DNA of 63,954 nucleotides. Source: Halomonas sp. GTDB lineage: Bacteria; Pseudomonadota; Gammaproteobacteria; Pseudomonadales; Halomonadaceae. Of the stretch, positions 51,072 to 61,876 are shown in pieces. The notes under the pieces were generated by a model. It was not told the origin of the DNA. It searched no databases and worked only from the letters and a program-made list of their open reading frames with translations. Within the stretch, counting starts at the first letter, position 1; every line of letters starts with the position of its first letter. The DNA is taken from contig NZ_JACUUD010000003.1 of the NCBI RefSeq assembly GCF_014859505.1, positions 1 through 63,954 of the forward strand. Direction: 5' to 3'. A program made the position numbers and the translations under genes.

Positions 51072-52019
51072 TCAGGGGATGGCATCGGCATCGGACTGGA
51101 TTGCCAGCCAGATCGTCAACTGGTCGCGCAGGTCGTCGGCTACCGGCTCGGCCTCGGCGAGGATCTCGTGAATGCGGTTGAAGTGCAGCAGGCGCACCCC
51201 CACGGCCTCCGGCTTGAGATAGAGGTGCGGGCGTCGATGCGCCAGCGCCTGCCGGATCAGCGACTGCTGCATGATGCTGAACGTCTTGAACAGCAGATCG
51301 GTGATGCCGGGCTCGGGGTCGCTGTCCGGGTGGCGGGCGCCGGAGACGTCCACCGCGATCACCAGGTCCATGTCGTCGAGCAGCAGATCATAGGGCAGGG
51401 GGTTGGAGGTGCCGCCGTCGATCAGCAACTGCTCGCCGCGGTGCACCGGCGAGAACAGCCCAGGCACTGCCATGCTCGCCTCGATGGCCGGGAAGAGAGG
51501 ACCCTCCTTGATCGCTATGCTGTCGCCGGTCCAGTAGTCGGTGGCCACCACCGAGAGCGGAATGCGCAGGTCGTCGAAGGTGCGCGCCTCGGTGTGCCCG
51601 GCCAGGAAACGCAGGAAGCCCCCGGAGTCGAACAGGCCGCCGTCACTCAGGCCGAGCTGCAGCAGGTCCACCAGGTCCAGCTCCGAGCCGGCGAGACCCG
51701 AGAGGGCATCCAGCGGCGAGCCCGCCACGTCGTCGAAGATGTTCTGTATCTCGTCGGCGGAGAGCCCCGCCGCATAGAGCCCTCCGATCACCGCGCCGAT
51801 ACTGGTACCGGCGATGCGATCGGGGACGATCTCGAGATCATCGAAGACCTGCAGCACGGCGATGTGTGCCAGGCCGTTGGCCCCACCAGAGCCCAGCGCC
51901 AGGCCGAGGGTGGGACGCAGCAGCCGTTCGTCGGCCGGTAGCGGCACTGGCAGCAGCAGGGCCAGGCACAGCAGCCAGGCGGCCAGTGGCCTGAGCTTGG
52001 CAGGGGGCGAAGGGCTCAT
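51072..52019 (-). CDS. Exported patatin-like phospholipase family protein
   Basis: 315 residues. A signal peptide (LAAWLLCLALLLPVPLPA) precedes the patatin domain: LALGSGGANGLAHI, nucleophile in AGTSIGAVIGG, and Asp in LIDGGTSNPLPYD. It resembles RssA/YjjU-type lipases but is exported. Divergent from ftsH2. The start is ATG 52019. Confidence 0.88.
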   Translation of the reverse strand: MSPSPPAKLRPLAAWLLCLALLLPVPLPADERLLRPTLGLALGSGGANGLAHIAVLQVFDDLEIVPDRIAGTSIGAVIGGLYAAGLSADEIQNIFDDVAGSPLDALSGLAGSELDLVDLLQLGLSDGGLFDSGGFLRFLAGHTEARTFDDLRIPLSVVATDYWTGDSIAIKEGPLFPAIEASMAVPGLFSPVHRGEQLLIDGGTSNPLPYDLLLDDMDLVIAVDVSGARHPDSDPEPGITDLLFKTFSIMQQSLIRQALAHRRPHLYLKPEAVGVRLLHFNRIHEILAEAEPVADDLRDQLTIWLAIQSDADAIP

Positions 52020-52162
52020 CACACTCTCCTGATGGAACGGTCGCTGTCCGTCACTATCGCACAGCCACTGGGCGCCGCCCATGCCCGGCCATGGCGCGGG
52101 CCTTGCCAGGGCGCGGGCTCGGGGCCATGGTTGTGTAAGAGTCCCGCCACCTCGAGTCTGCC

Positions 52163-54103
<1,941 letters not shown>

Positions 54104-54159
54104 GGGCAAGGCCGGCGAGGAGACCCGGGCACCTGGCCCGGGCGGGGCACGGGCAAGGC

Positions 54160-55626
54160 TCAGTCGCCCGGCCCACACTCCATGCAGCGCTCGGTGATCG
54201 CCGGGCCCTGCTGCAGGTTGGCATTGAGATCGCGGAGGGCGCTGCGCAGCCCCTCCTCGAGCACCGGATGGTAGAAGGGCATCTCGAGGATGCGGCTCAC
54301 GCTGGGCTTCTCTTCCAGCATCCAGGCCAGCAGGTGCGCCATGTGCTCCACCCGGGGGCCAAACAGTTCGGCGCCCAGGAACAGGCCCGAGCCGTGCTCG
54401 GCGTAGAGGCGCATCAGGCCCCGATTCTGGCGCATCACCACGGCGCGCCCCTGGTCCTCGAAGGAGGCCTCGCCCACGGCCAGGCAGTCGCAGCCGCCCA
54501 GGCGCTTCTCCAGCTCGGCATAGCCCTCGCCAATGGTGGCCATCTGCGGCTCGGTGAAGACGATGGCCAGCGGCACGTTGCGCCGCCCGGCGCGCAGCTC
54601 GGGAAAGCGCCCGGCGTTGTCGCCGGCGATCCGCCCCTCGGTATTGGCCACGTGCAGCAGCGGCAGCGCCTGGTTGGCATCGCCGGCGATGAAGACGTGG
54701 CTGGGGCTGTCATCGGCATTGCGGCACTGCAGGGTAAAGCGGTTGTAGTACGGCACGCCCTTGTCGTCCAGCGCCAGGCCCGCGTTCTCCAGGTCGAGCC
54801 GGTCGACGTTGGGACGCCGGCCGGTGGCCGCGAGCAGGTAGTCGAAGCGCTCGGTGAGGCGCTTGCCGGTGTCGCGCTCGACGAAGGTGATCACCACGGC
54901 GTCGCCGTCGCGCTCGATGCTCTCCACCTTGGCGTCGGGGTCGACGTAGAACTCCTCGTTGAAGGTGCGATCGGCGTAGTCCCTCACCACCTCGTCCCGG
55001 AAGGGGCCCAGGGCGCCGCCCACGCCAAAGACCCGCAGCCGCACGCCCAGCCGGTGGAGCGCCTGGCCGAGCTCCAGGCCAATCACCCCGGGGCCGAACA
55101 CGGCGACGGACTCGGGCAGGTCGTCCCACTCGAAGACGGCGTCGTTGGTGACCAGCCGGTCGCCTGCCGCCTCGAAGAAGCCCGGCCAGGTGCCGCGCGA
55201 GCCGGTGGCGATGATGATGGTGCGTGCCGTCACGCGGGTATGGTCACCGACGTTCAGGGTGTGCGGCTCCTCGAAGCGCGCATGGCCCTCGAGGCGGTTG
55301 GCCTCGCCCAGGCGCTCCACCGTCTTCATCACGCTACCCACGAAGCCGTCGCGTTTGCGCTGGACGCGCTCCATGACGGCGCGGCCATCCACCTCCACGG
55401 GGCCCGTGCGCACGCCGAAGCCGCCGGCATCGCGGGCGTGGTGGGCCGCCTCGGCGGCGGCGATCAGCAGCTTGGAGGGCATGCAGCCCACCCGGGCGCA
55501 GGTGGTGCCGTACTCGCCCCCCTCGATCATCAGCACGCTGTCGCTGTGCTTGCGGGCGGCGTGCCAGGCGCTCAGGCCGGCACTGCCGGCGCCGATGATG
55601 GCGATATCGACTTCACGTTCCTGCAT
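54160..55626 (-). CDS. Dihydrolipoyl dehydrogenase-type flavoprotein
   Basis: 488 residues. FAD motif GAGSAGLSAWHAAR, redox disulfide in TCARVGCMPSK, NAD motif VFGPGVIGLELGQAL, ATGRRPNVD, and the C-terminal His-Glu pair in FYHPVLEEGL. It belongs to class I pyridine nucleotide-disulfide oxidoreductases. The TCARVGCMPSK variant and lack of neighbouring 2-oxoacid dehydrogenase genes mean the partner is unknown. The frame converges with ftsH2. Confidence 0.85.
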   Translation of the reverse strand: MQEREVDIAIIGAGSAGLSAWHAARKHSDSVLMIEGGEYGTTCARVGCMPSKLLIAAAEAAHHARDAGGFGVRTGPVEVDGRAVMERVQRKRDGFVGSVMKTVERLGEANRLEGHARFEEPHTLNVGDHTRVTARTIIIATGSRGTWPGFFEAAGDRLVTNDAVFEWDDLPESVAVFGPGVIGLELGQALHRLGVRLRVFGVGGALGPFRDEVVRDYADRTFNEEFYVDPDAKVESIERDGDAVVITFVERDTGKRLTERFDYLLAATGRRPNVDRLDLENAGLALDDKGVPYYNRFTLQCRNADDSPSHVFIAGDANQALPLLHVANTEGRIAGDNAGRFPELRAGRRNVPLAIVFTEPQMATIGEGYAELEKRLGGCDCLAVGEASFEDQGRAVVMRQNRGLMRLYAEHGSGLFLGAELFGPRVEHMAHLLAWMLEEKPSVSRILEMPFYHPVLEEGLRSALRDLNANLQQGPAITERCMECGPGD

Positions 55627-55704
55627 AGCGGTGTCCTTTCCTTGGTGGGCGCGTCGATGTGCATGGCTCCACTATGGCACAGGGTGGGGTGGGCCGCCGC
55701 CCCC

Positions 55705-55845
55705 TCAGTTGGCCAGGCGCAGGGCGAAGCTGATCAGCAGAGAGTCGAAGGTCCAGCGCTGCAGGGCGGCGAGGTGCTGGCCACGCGGCAGCCGTGATTC
55801 CCATCCGCTCGTGCCTGCGGCGGCGAGCCAGCTGGCAGTCGGTAT
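55705..55845 (-). pseudogene. Possible C-terminal remnant of a LysE/RhtB-type exporter
   Basis: A 46-codon open stretch, bounded by stops, with no start codon in good context. Its end ALQRWTFDSLLISFALRLAN resembles the last helix of LysE-family amino acid exporters (pattern LxRW...LLIxLGLRLA). It lies in the 387-base gap between the flavoprotein gene and dbpA. The rest of that gap holds the dbpA promoter region and no other gene that I can see. The family match is by eye and weak. Confidence 0.3.
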
Positions 55846-55868
55846 CTACAGCGTGCCGGTCGGCTTTC

Positions 55869-55877
55869 TGCTATCCT
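55869..55877 (+). promoter_or_regulatory. Extended -10 upstream of dbpA
   Basis: TGCTATCCT within GGCTTTCTGCTATC. The same 14 bases recur upstream of the RpiR gene (59245-59258). Confidence 0.35.
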
Positions 55878-56013
55878 GCAGGCCTTCCACTCTCCCGCTT
55901 CCCCGGCCCATGCCGCCCGGCCTTCGCTGTTCTTCATTGTCGAGCCCGGCCGTCATCGACCCCGGCTCGATCGCTGTCGCCGGCGCCCCCTATCTTGTCT
56001 GCAGGATGTTCCC

Positions 56014-57417
56014 TTGTCTGATTCCTCCCCCGATGCCGCCTTCGCCATGCTGCCGCTGGCACCGGAGCTGCTCGACAACCTCGCCTCCCTGGGTTTCGCC
56101 GCCATGACGCCGATCCAGGCCGAGAGCCTGCCGCCTATCCTGGCCGGCCACGATGTGATCGCCCGGGCGAAGACCGGCTCCGGCAAGACCGCGGCCTTCG
56201 GCCTGGGGCTGCTCTCGCGGCTCGAGCTCGCCAGCTTCGCGGTGCAGGGGCTCATCCTCTGCCCGACCCGGGAGCTGGCCGACCAGGTGGCCGGCGAACT
56301 GCGTCGGCTGGCGCGCGGCCTGCCCAACGTCAAGGTACTGACCCTGTGCGGCGGCGCCCCCTTCGGCCCGCAGCTTGCCTCCCTGGCCCACGGCGCGCAT
56401 ATCGTGGTGGGCACCCCGGGGCGGATCGAGGAGCATCTGCGCAAGGGCTCGCTCGCCCTCGACGGGCTTGCGACCCTGGTGCTGGACGAGGCCGACCGCA
56501 TGCTCGACATGGGCTTCCAGGCGAGCCTCGAGGCGATCGTCGCCGAGACCCCGGCTTCCCGCCAGACGCTGCTGTTCAGCGCCACCTTCTCCGACGCCGT
56601 GCGACCCGTGGCCGCGGCGCTGATGCGTGAGCCGGTGACGGTGGAGGTGGCCGAGACACACGACGCCAGCAGCATTCATGAGCGTGTCTACCGCGTCGCC
56701 GACGGCGACGCGGCGCGCCTGGAGGGGCTGTGCCGGCTGCTGCTGCACCTTCGCCCGACGTCCAGCGTGGTGTTCTGCAACACCAAGCGCGAGACCGACG
56801 AAGTGGCCCAGGCGCTTGAGGCGGCGGGCTTCAGCGCCCTGGCGCTGCACGGCGACCTGGAGCAGGCCGACCGCGACCGCCTGCTGGTGCTGTTCGCGAA
56901 CCGCAGCGCCTCCATCCTGGTGGCCACCGACGTGGCGGCCCGCGGGCTCGACATTGCCGAGCTGGATGCGGTGTTCAACTATCAGATCGCCCGGGATCTC
57001 GAGGTGCACGTGCACCGCGTCGGGCGCACCGGCCGGGCCGGCAGCGCCGGCATCGCCTGCACCCTGGTCGGCGAGTCCGAGGACTACCGGCTGGCGCGCC
57101 TGACCGATTTCCTGGGCGAGCCTCTCGAGGAGGCCTCGCTGCCGCCCCGCGCGGTGCTTTCCCGCGAGCCCCTGGCACCGCCCATGGCGACCCTGCAGAT
57201 CGGGGCCGGCAAGAAGCAGAAGGTGCGCCCCGGGGATATCCTCGGCGCCCTGACCGGCGAGGCGGGCCTGGCCGGCGATCAGGTGGGCAGGATCAAGGTG
57301 CTGGCCAACAGCGCCTACGTGGCCGTTCAGCGCGAGGTGGCCGACCAGGCCCTGGAGCGACTGATCAACGGCAGAATCAAGGGGCGCACTTTCCGCGCCC
57401 GGCGCGTCAGCCACTGA
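56014..57417 (+). CDS. dbpA: ATP-dependent RNA helicase DbpA
   Basis: 467 residues. DEAD-box motifs: Q motif MTPIQAESLPP, motif I AKTGSGKT, DEAD in VLDEADRML, FSATF for motif III and HRVGRTGRAG for motif VI. The C-terminal DbpA RNA-binding domain (ATLQIGAGKKQKVRPGDILGA) binds hairpin 92 of 23S rRNA. The start is TTG 56014 (MSDSSPDAAF) with AGGA 7 bases upstream; the first ATG, 12 codons on, would cut before the Q-motif region only slightly. Confidence 0.93.
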   Translation: MSDSSPDAAFAMLPLAPELLDNLASLGFAAMTPIQAESLPPILAGHDVIARAKTGSGKTAAFGLGLLSRLELASFAVQGLILCPTRELADQVAGELRRLARGLPNVKVLTLCGGAPFGPQLASLAHGAHIVVGTPGRIEEHLRKGSLALDGLATLVLDEADRMLDMGFQASLEAIVAETPASRQTLLFSATFSDAVRPVAAALMREPVTVEVAETHDASSIHERVYRVADGDAARLEGLCRLLLHLRPTSSVVFCNTKRETDEVAQALEAAGFSALALHGDLEQADRDRLLVLFANRSASILVATDVAARGLDIAELDAVFNYQIARDLEVHVHRVGRTGRAGSAGIACTLVGESEDYRLARLTDFLGEPLEEASLPPRAVLSREPLAPPMATLQIGAGKKQKVRPGDILGALTGEAGLAGDQVGRIKVLANSAYVAVQREVADQALERLINGRIKGRTFRARRVSH

Positions 57418-57445
57418 GGCGCATCGGCGAACCCCAGAGGGACAG

Positions 57446-58348
57446 ATGAAGATACCCAAGCGACTGCAGCCGCTGGTGGACGACGGCCTGATCGAGGCGG
57501 TCGAAAGCCAGCTGATGAGCGGAAAAGAGGCCCAGGTCTATGTGGTGCTCTCCCACGGGGAGCGGCGCTGCGCCAAGGTCTTCAAGGAGGCCAAGCAGCG
57601 CAGCTTCAAGCAGGCCGTGCAGTACCAGGAGGGGCGCCGCGAGCGCAACAGCCGCCGCTCCCGGGCCATGGCCAAGAAGACCCGCTTCGGCCAGAAGGAG
57701 CAGGAGCAGGCCTGGCTCAACGCCGAGGTCGATGCCCTCTACCGGCTGGCCGCGGCGGACGTGCGGGTGCCCAAGCCCTACGGCTTCATCGACGGCGTGC
57801 TGCTGATGGAGATGATCTCCGACGCCGAGGGCCTCACGGCCCCGCGCCTGGATGACGTCACCCTGAGTCCCGAGCAGGCCCGGGAGTACTACGCCAAGAT
57901 CATCCGTGACGTGGTGAAGATGCTGTGCGCCGGCCTGATCCACGGCGACCTCTCCGAGTTCAACGTGCTGCTGGCCACCGATGGCCCGGTGATCATCGAC
58001 CTGCCCCAGGCGGTGGATGCCGCCGGCAATAACAGCGCCGAGTGGATGTTCGAGCGCGACGTGGACAACATGCGCCGCTACTTCGGCCGCTTCGCGCCGG
58101 AGCTTCTGGTCACCGACTATGGCAAGGAGATCTGGGCGCTCTATGAGGCGGGCGAGCTGCACCCGGAGAGCGAGCTCACCGGCTGCTTCGTGCATGACAC
58201 CGCGCCGGTCGATGTCGACGACCTGATGACGGTGATCGACGATGTGCGCGACGAGGAAGCCTACCGCCAGGCGGCCCTCAACCGCGGCGATGAGCCCGGG
58301 GTCGAGGAGGCCGCGGAGGAGTGGCAGGAGTCCCAGAAGGAGCGCTGA
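57446..58348 (+). CDS. RIO1-like serine/threonine protein kinase
   Basis: 300 residues. RIO kinase motifs: GKEAQVY (flexible P-loop region), catalytic loop LIHGDLSEFNVLL and metal-binding IDLPQAVD. Archaeal and eukaryotic RIO1 act in small-subunit maturation; bacterial members are less understood. It lies 28 bases after dbpA, another ribosome-assembly gene, so a ribosome role is plausible. The C-terminus is acidic. Confidence 0.88.
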   Translation: MKIPKRLQPLVDDGLIEAVESQLMSGKEAQVYVVLSHGERRCAKVFKEAKQRSFKQAVQYQEGRRERNSRRSRAMAKKTRFGQKEQEQAWLNAEVDALYRLAAADVRVPKPYGFIDGVLLMEMISDAEGLTAPRLDDVTLSPEQAREYYAKIIRDVVKMLCAGLIHGDLSEFNVLLATDGPVIIDLPQAVDAAGNNSAEWMFERDVDNMRRYFGRFAPELLVTDYGKEIWALYEAGELHPESELTGCFVHDTAPVDVDDLMTVIDDVRDEEAYRQAALNRGDEPGVEEAAEEWQESQKER

Positions 58349-58369
58349 GAGGGGGAAAGTCGCGGCAGT

Positions 58370-58413
58370 GCCGGGGCGGTGTCTTGGCAAGGGGGCAAGG
58401 ACAGCGCCCCGGC
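58370..58413 (+). terminator. Hairpin after the RIO kinase gene
   Basis: Arms GCCGGGGCG/CGCCCCGGC, extended inward by TGTCTTG against CAAGGACA (one bulge). It probably ends the dbpA-RIO transcript before the amidohydrolase gene. No T-run. Confidence 0.5.
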
Positions 58414-58459
58414 GGATCTGCCATCATGGCGTCATGAACCACGGTACGGGAGAACACCG

Positions 58460-59206
58460 ATGCGACTGCAGCACGCCACCTGGCAGGAGGTGGAAGCCTA
58501 CCTGGCACACTCGACGGGCATCATCCTGCCCATCGGCTCCACCGAACAGCACGGGCCCAACGGCCCGATCGGCACCGATGCCCTGTGCCCCGAGGCGATC
58601 GCCTGGGCGCTGGGCGAGCGGCACGGGGTGCTGGTCGGCCCGACCCAGGCGATCGGCATGGCGCAGCACCACCTGGCCTTTCCCGGCAGCCTTACCCTGC
58701 GCCCGAGCACCCTGGTCGCGGTGCTGCGCGACACCATCGAGTCACTCGCCCATCACGGCTTCACCCACGTCTTCTTCCTCAACGGTCACGGGGGCAATAT
58801 TGCCACCGTGAACGCGGCCTTCGCCGAGGTGCTCGCCGAGCGCAGCCTGGCTCCCCGCCCGACCGATGAGCTCCACCTGCGGCTCTTCAACTGGTTCGCC
58901 GGCCGGCGCGGCCGCGAGCTGGCCGAGTCCCTCTACGGTGAGGCCGAGGGTGCCCACGCCACCGCCTCCGAGGTGTCGCTGGCCTGGCACGCCGCTCCCC
59001 AGACGGTGAGAAGCGTGGCCATGTCGCCGCGCCTCGCGCCCACCGGCAGCGCCCAGTGTGATGCCCACACCTTCCGACGGCGCTTCCCGGACGGGCGCAT
59101 GGGCTCCGACCCTTCCCTGGCCAGCGCCGAGCACGGCGCGCGCTTCCTGGAGGCGGGCGTCGAGGACGCCTGGGAGGCCTACCAGGCGTTCGTCGAGGGT
59201 AGCTAG
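58460..59206 (+). CDS. Creatininase-family amidohydrolase
   Basis: 248 residues. Metal-binding motifs are typical: STEQHGPNGPIGTDAL (Glu, His, Asp), FLNGHGGN, and AEGAHATASEVSLA with a metal Glu. The family opens cyclic amides or hydrolyses amide bonds (creatinine, formamidopyrimidines, mycofactocin precursors). The sequence does not reveal the substrate. ATG 58460 has GGGAGA upstream. Its position before the RpiR-TRAP-racemase genes suggests a shared pathway. Confidence 0.85.
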   Translation: MRLQHATWQEVEAYLAHSTGIILPIGSTEQHGPNGPIGTDALCPEAIAWALGERHGVLVGPTQAIGMAQHHLAFPGSLTLRPSTLVAVLRDTIESLAHHGFTHVFFLNGHGGNIATVNAAFAEVLAERSLAPRPTDELHLRLFNWFAGRRGRELAESLYGEAEGAHATASEVSLAWHAAPQTVRSVAMSPRLAPTGSAQCDAHTFRRRFPDGRMGSDPSLASAEHGARFLEAGVEDAWEAYQAFVEGS

Positions 59207-59251
59207 CTGATCGGCGCTGTCGGCCGGTCAGGAGGCTCCAGGGTGGCTTTC

Positions 59252-59260
59252 TGCTATCGT
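59252..59260 (+). promoter_or_regulatory. Extended -10 upstream of the RpiR gene
   Basis: TGCTATCGT, 33 bases before the ATG at 59293, within the 14-base sequence shared with the dbpA upstream region. Confidence 0.35.
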
Positions 59261-59292
59261 GAGGCGTCACCGGCACTGGAGATGGGTTCATC

Positions 59293-60141
59293 ATGACGGC
59301 CAGGAAGCCCTCTTTCGTCACTCTGATCAAGTCTGCCCTGCCCAACCTGCACCCGACGGAACGCCGTCTTGCGGAGTTCATTCTCGATTTCCCCGGCGAA
59401 CTGGCCAGCTATAACGCCTCGGAGCTGGCGGGGCTCGCCAACGTTTCCAACGCCACCGTGACCCGCTTCATCAAGAAGCTTGGCTACCGCTCCTACGAGG
59501 AGGCACGCCAGCACGTGCGCGCCAACCGGGAAGAGGGGGCGGCGCTGCTGCTGGTGGAAGGCAAACAGGTCGACTCCGAGAACAGTCGCTTTCTGCAGCA
59601 CATAGGCCAGGCCATCGCCAACCTGCAGCAGGTCGGGGCGAGTGTGTCTCAGCGAGAGGTGGATGAGGTGGCTCGCGCCATGCTGTCGGCGCGCCGGGTG
59701 TGGATCATCGGCTTCCGCAGCAGCCACGCCTTCGCCGAATACCTCAACTGGCAGATCCTTCAGGTGCTCGAGCACACCGCGCTGCTGCCCAAGGCCGCGG
59801 AGACCCTGGCCGAGAGCCTGGTCAGTATCACCCCCGAAGACTGCGTGGTGCTGTTCGGCATGAAGCGCCGGGCGGCACAGTTGGAGGGCGTGGCCGAGCA
59901 ACTGGTGCTTAGCGGGGCCAGGGTGCTCTTCATTACCGATGAGAGCGCGTCACGTGAGTCTCGTTTTACCTGGCATTTCCGCTGCCGCACGGCGGCGCCG
60001 GGGCCGCTTTTCAACCATGTGGCGGTGCTGGCACTCAGCCACTACCTCGCCACTCGAGTGCTCGAGCTCTCCGGCGCTACGGGGCGTCAGCGGATGACAG
60101 ATATCGAGGCCATTCACGAGGCACTCGACGAGCTGCAGTGA
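59293..60141 (+). CDS. MurR/RpiR-family transcriptional regulator
   Basis: 282 residues. N-terminal HTH_6 domain (LHPTERRLAEFILDFP, NVSNATVTRFIKKLGY) and a C-terminal SIS domain (about 120-260, RVWIIGFRSSHAFAEYLNW). RpiR regulators sense phosphosugars or other small molecules. It probably controls the TRAP operon, which starts 210 bases downstream on the same strand. Confidence 0.9.
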   Translation: MTARKPSFVTLIKSALPNLHPTERRLAEFILDFPGELASYNASELAGLANVSNATVTRFIKKLGYRSYEEARQHVRANREEGAALLLVEGKQVDSENSRFLQHIGQAIANLQQVGASVSQREVDEVARAMLSARRVWIIGFRSSHAFAEYLNWQILQVLEHTALLPKAAETLAESLVSITPEDCVVLFGMKRRAAQLEGVAEQLVLSGARVLFITDESASRESRFTWHFRCRTAAPGPLFNHVAVLALSHYLATRVLELSGATGRQRMTDIEAIHEALDELQ

Positions 60142-60251
60142 GCCGGGGTGGTGCATGGTGTGGTGATAGTGCACGTTCCTTGTGCAGATTTTACTCTTCC
60201 TGAATGTCCTGTCGGCTCCTTGATCGCCTTTCTTTCGGGCTATTCTTCTGT

Positions 60252-60303
60252 TTGATAAAGTGAAAATATTTTTTCTTATAATGATGGCATGAAAATTGGA
60301 TTT
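60252..60303 (+). promoter_or_regulatory. TRAP operon promoter with RpiR-like palindromes
   Basis: TTGATA (60252-60257), a long 19-base spacer, and TATAAT (60277-60282) in an unusually AT-rich region. Inside the spacer is GAAAATATTTTTTC, with a perfect AAAATATTTT core. A second GAAAATTGGATTTC lies at 60291-60304. RpiR family operators are often TGAAA...TTTCA dyads. The surrounding 60142-60351 gap holds no gene. Confidence 0.5.
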
Positions 60304-60351
60304 CTTTTTGGTGTCCGTTCACCACATCCGACATCCAAAGAGGCGTTCCTC

Positions 60352-61353
60352 ATGTCCATCACTTCCCGCACTCCCTTCAAGCCACTGGTCGTCGTAACCT
60401 CACTGGTGGCGCTGGCGTCGACTTCGACGGCCTTCGCCAACCCCGTCGAGATCCAGATCAACAGCACTCACTCGTCGGGCTCCTTCGCCCACATCTTCCT
60501 GGAGACATTCAGCGAGCGCCTGGAGGAAGAGGCGCCAGGGCGCTTCAACGTTCGTCTGTTCATGGGTGGCACACTGGGCGGTGAAGACGACGTGCTGCAG
60601 GGGCTGGGGATGGGAACCCACCATGCCTCCCTGGCCGCGTCAGCCACGTCGCAGTTCAATGCGAGAACCGGCATCTTCGATCTGCCCTACCTGTTCGAGA
60701 ACCGCGATGATGTGGCCTATTTCGCCGAGAGCGAAGCGGGCGATCTGCTGCGCGAGGGATTCCAGGGTACCGGGATGCGCCTGCTGGCGATGTGGGACAA
60801 CGGCTTTCGCAATATCACCAACAACGTCCGGCCGATCGTGGTGCCCGAGGACCTGAACGGCCTGCGTATCCGCACCCCGAACAACCGGCAGCGCGTTGCC
60901 ATGTTCAACCATCTGGGTGCCAACGCCACACCGCTGGCCTTCGGTGAGGTCTACTCGGCCCTGGATCAGGGCGTGATCGATGGCCAGGAGAACCCGGCTC
61001 ATGTGGTGAAGACGGCGCGTCTCGACGAAGTGCAGGACTATCTGTCGGTCTCCAACCATGTCTATCTGCCCACCTTCCTGCTGTTCGGTGAGCCCTTCCT
61101 CAACCGTCTGGACGAGGAGGACGTCGAGGCGCTCGAGCGGGTGGCCCAGGCGATGGCGCCCTGGACCTTCACCTGGGGCGAAGAAACCGATGCGGCGGTG
61201 CTGGCCGAGTTGGAGAGCAGCATCGAGGTCAACGAGATCGACTTTGCGTCATTCCGGGAAGCCGCTCTTCCGCTCTACAAGGAACCAGTCTTCGTTAACG
61301 CCATTGGGCAGGACATGATTGACGTCACGCTCGATGTGATGAGCCAACGTTGA
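60352..61353 (+). CDS. TRAP transporter substrate-binding protein DctP
   Basis: 333 residues. A signal peptide (VVVTSLVALASTSTAFA) precedes the DctP fold: THSSGSFAHIFLETFSERL, and GLRIRTPNNR with the arginine that anchors the carboxylate of the ligand, followed by TPLAFGEVYSALDQGVIDGQEN as short blocks. It captures an organic acid in the periplasm. ATG 60352 is chosen over ATG 60289, which lies in the operator region. Confidence 0.9.
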   Translation: MSITSRTPFKPLVVVTSLVALASTSTAFANPVEIQINSTHSSGSFAHIFLETFSERLEEEAPGRFNVRLFMGGTLGGEDDVLQGLGMGTHHASLAASATSQFNARTGIFDLPYLFENRDDVAYFAESEAGDLLREGFQGTGMRLLAMWDNGFRNITNNVRPIVVPEDLNGLRIRTPNNRQRVAMFNHLGANATPLAFGEVYSALDQGVIDGQENPAHVVKTARLDEVQDYLSVSNHVYLPTFLLFGEPFLNRLDEEDVEALERVAQAMAPWTFTWGEETDAAVLAELESSIEVNEIDFASFREAALPLYKEPVFVNAIGQDMIDVTLDVMSQR

Positions 61354-61363
61354 GGGAGGTTCC

Positions 61364-61876
61364 ATGACACCGACCGTGATTCAGGGAATAGAGCGACTTT
61401 TCCTGCGCCTTCTCGACAGCATGGTGGTCTTTCTGGCTGGCCTGCTGCTGGTACTGCTCAACTATGCGGTGTTCTCGCGTTTCGTCCTGAATGCCTCGGT
61501 GTCATGGGGGGAGGAGCTGCCGGCCAACCTGCTGGCGGTGCTCACCTTCATCGGTGCTGCCTACCTGACGAAGATCAACGAACACCTCGGCTTCGACAGC
61601 GTACTGCGGCTCATGCCACTGGCGGTGCAGCGGATATTGCTGTGCGTCAACCATGCTTTCATGCTGGCCTTTGCCCTGGTGGTCGCCTACTACGGCATGC
61701 AGGCCAGCCTGGGCTTCCACGGGCGCTCGCTGATCTCCATTGACCTGCCCATGGCGCTTTTCCGCTGGGCGATGCCGATCGGTTGTGGCTTGATCGCCAT
61801 CATCTGCGCTATCCGCCTGGTCGGGTTAGCCACCGGCATGATCGCTCCCAGCGAACTCTATCCGGAGACCGACTGA
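61364..61876 (+). CDS. TRAP transporter small permease DctQ
   Basis: 170 residues with four membrane segments. It has SVSWGEELPANLLAVLTFIGAAY, the conserved W-EE motif of the DctQ family, here WGEEL. It forms the membrane complex with DctM and overlaps the dctM start by one base (TGATG). Confidence 0.9.
   Translation: MTPTVIQGIERLFLRLLDSMVVFLAGLLLVLLNYAVFSRFVLNASVSWGEELPANLLAVLTFIGAAYLTKINEHLGFDSVLRLMPLAVQRILLCVNHAFMLAFALVVAYYGMQASLGFHGRSLISIDLPMALFRWAMPIGCGLIAIICAIRLVGLATGMIAPSELYPETD

Noticed and set aside
55145..56107. Plus-strand frame of 320 codons running into dbpA
   Set aside because: Most of it is antisense to the flavoprotein gene, and it is out of frame with dbpA. No domain visible.
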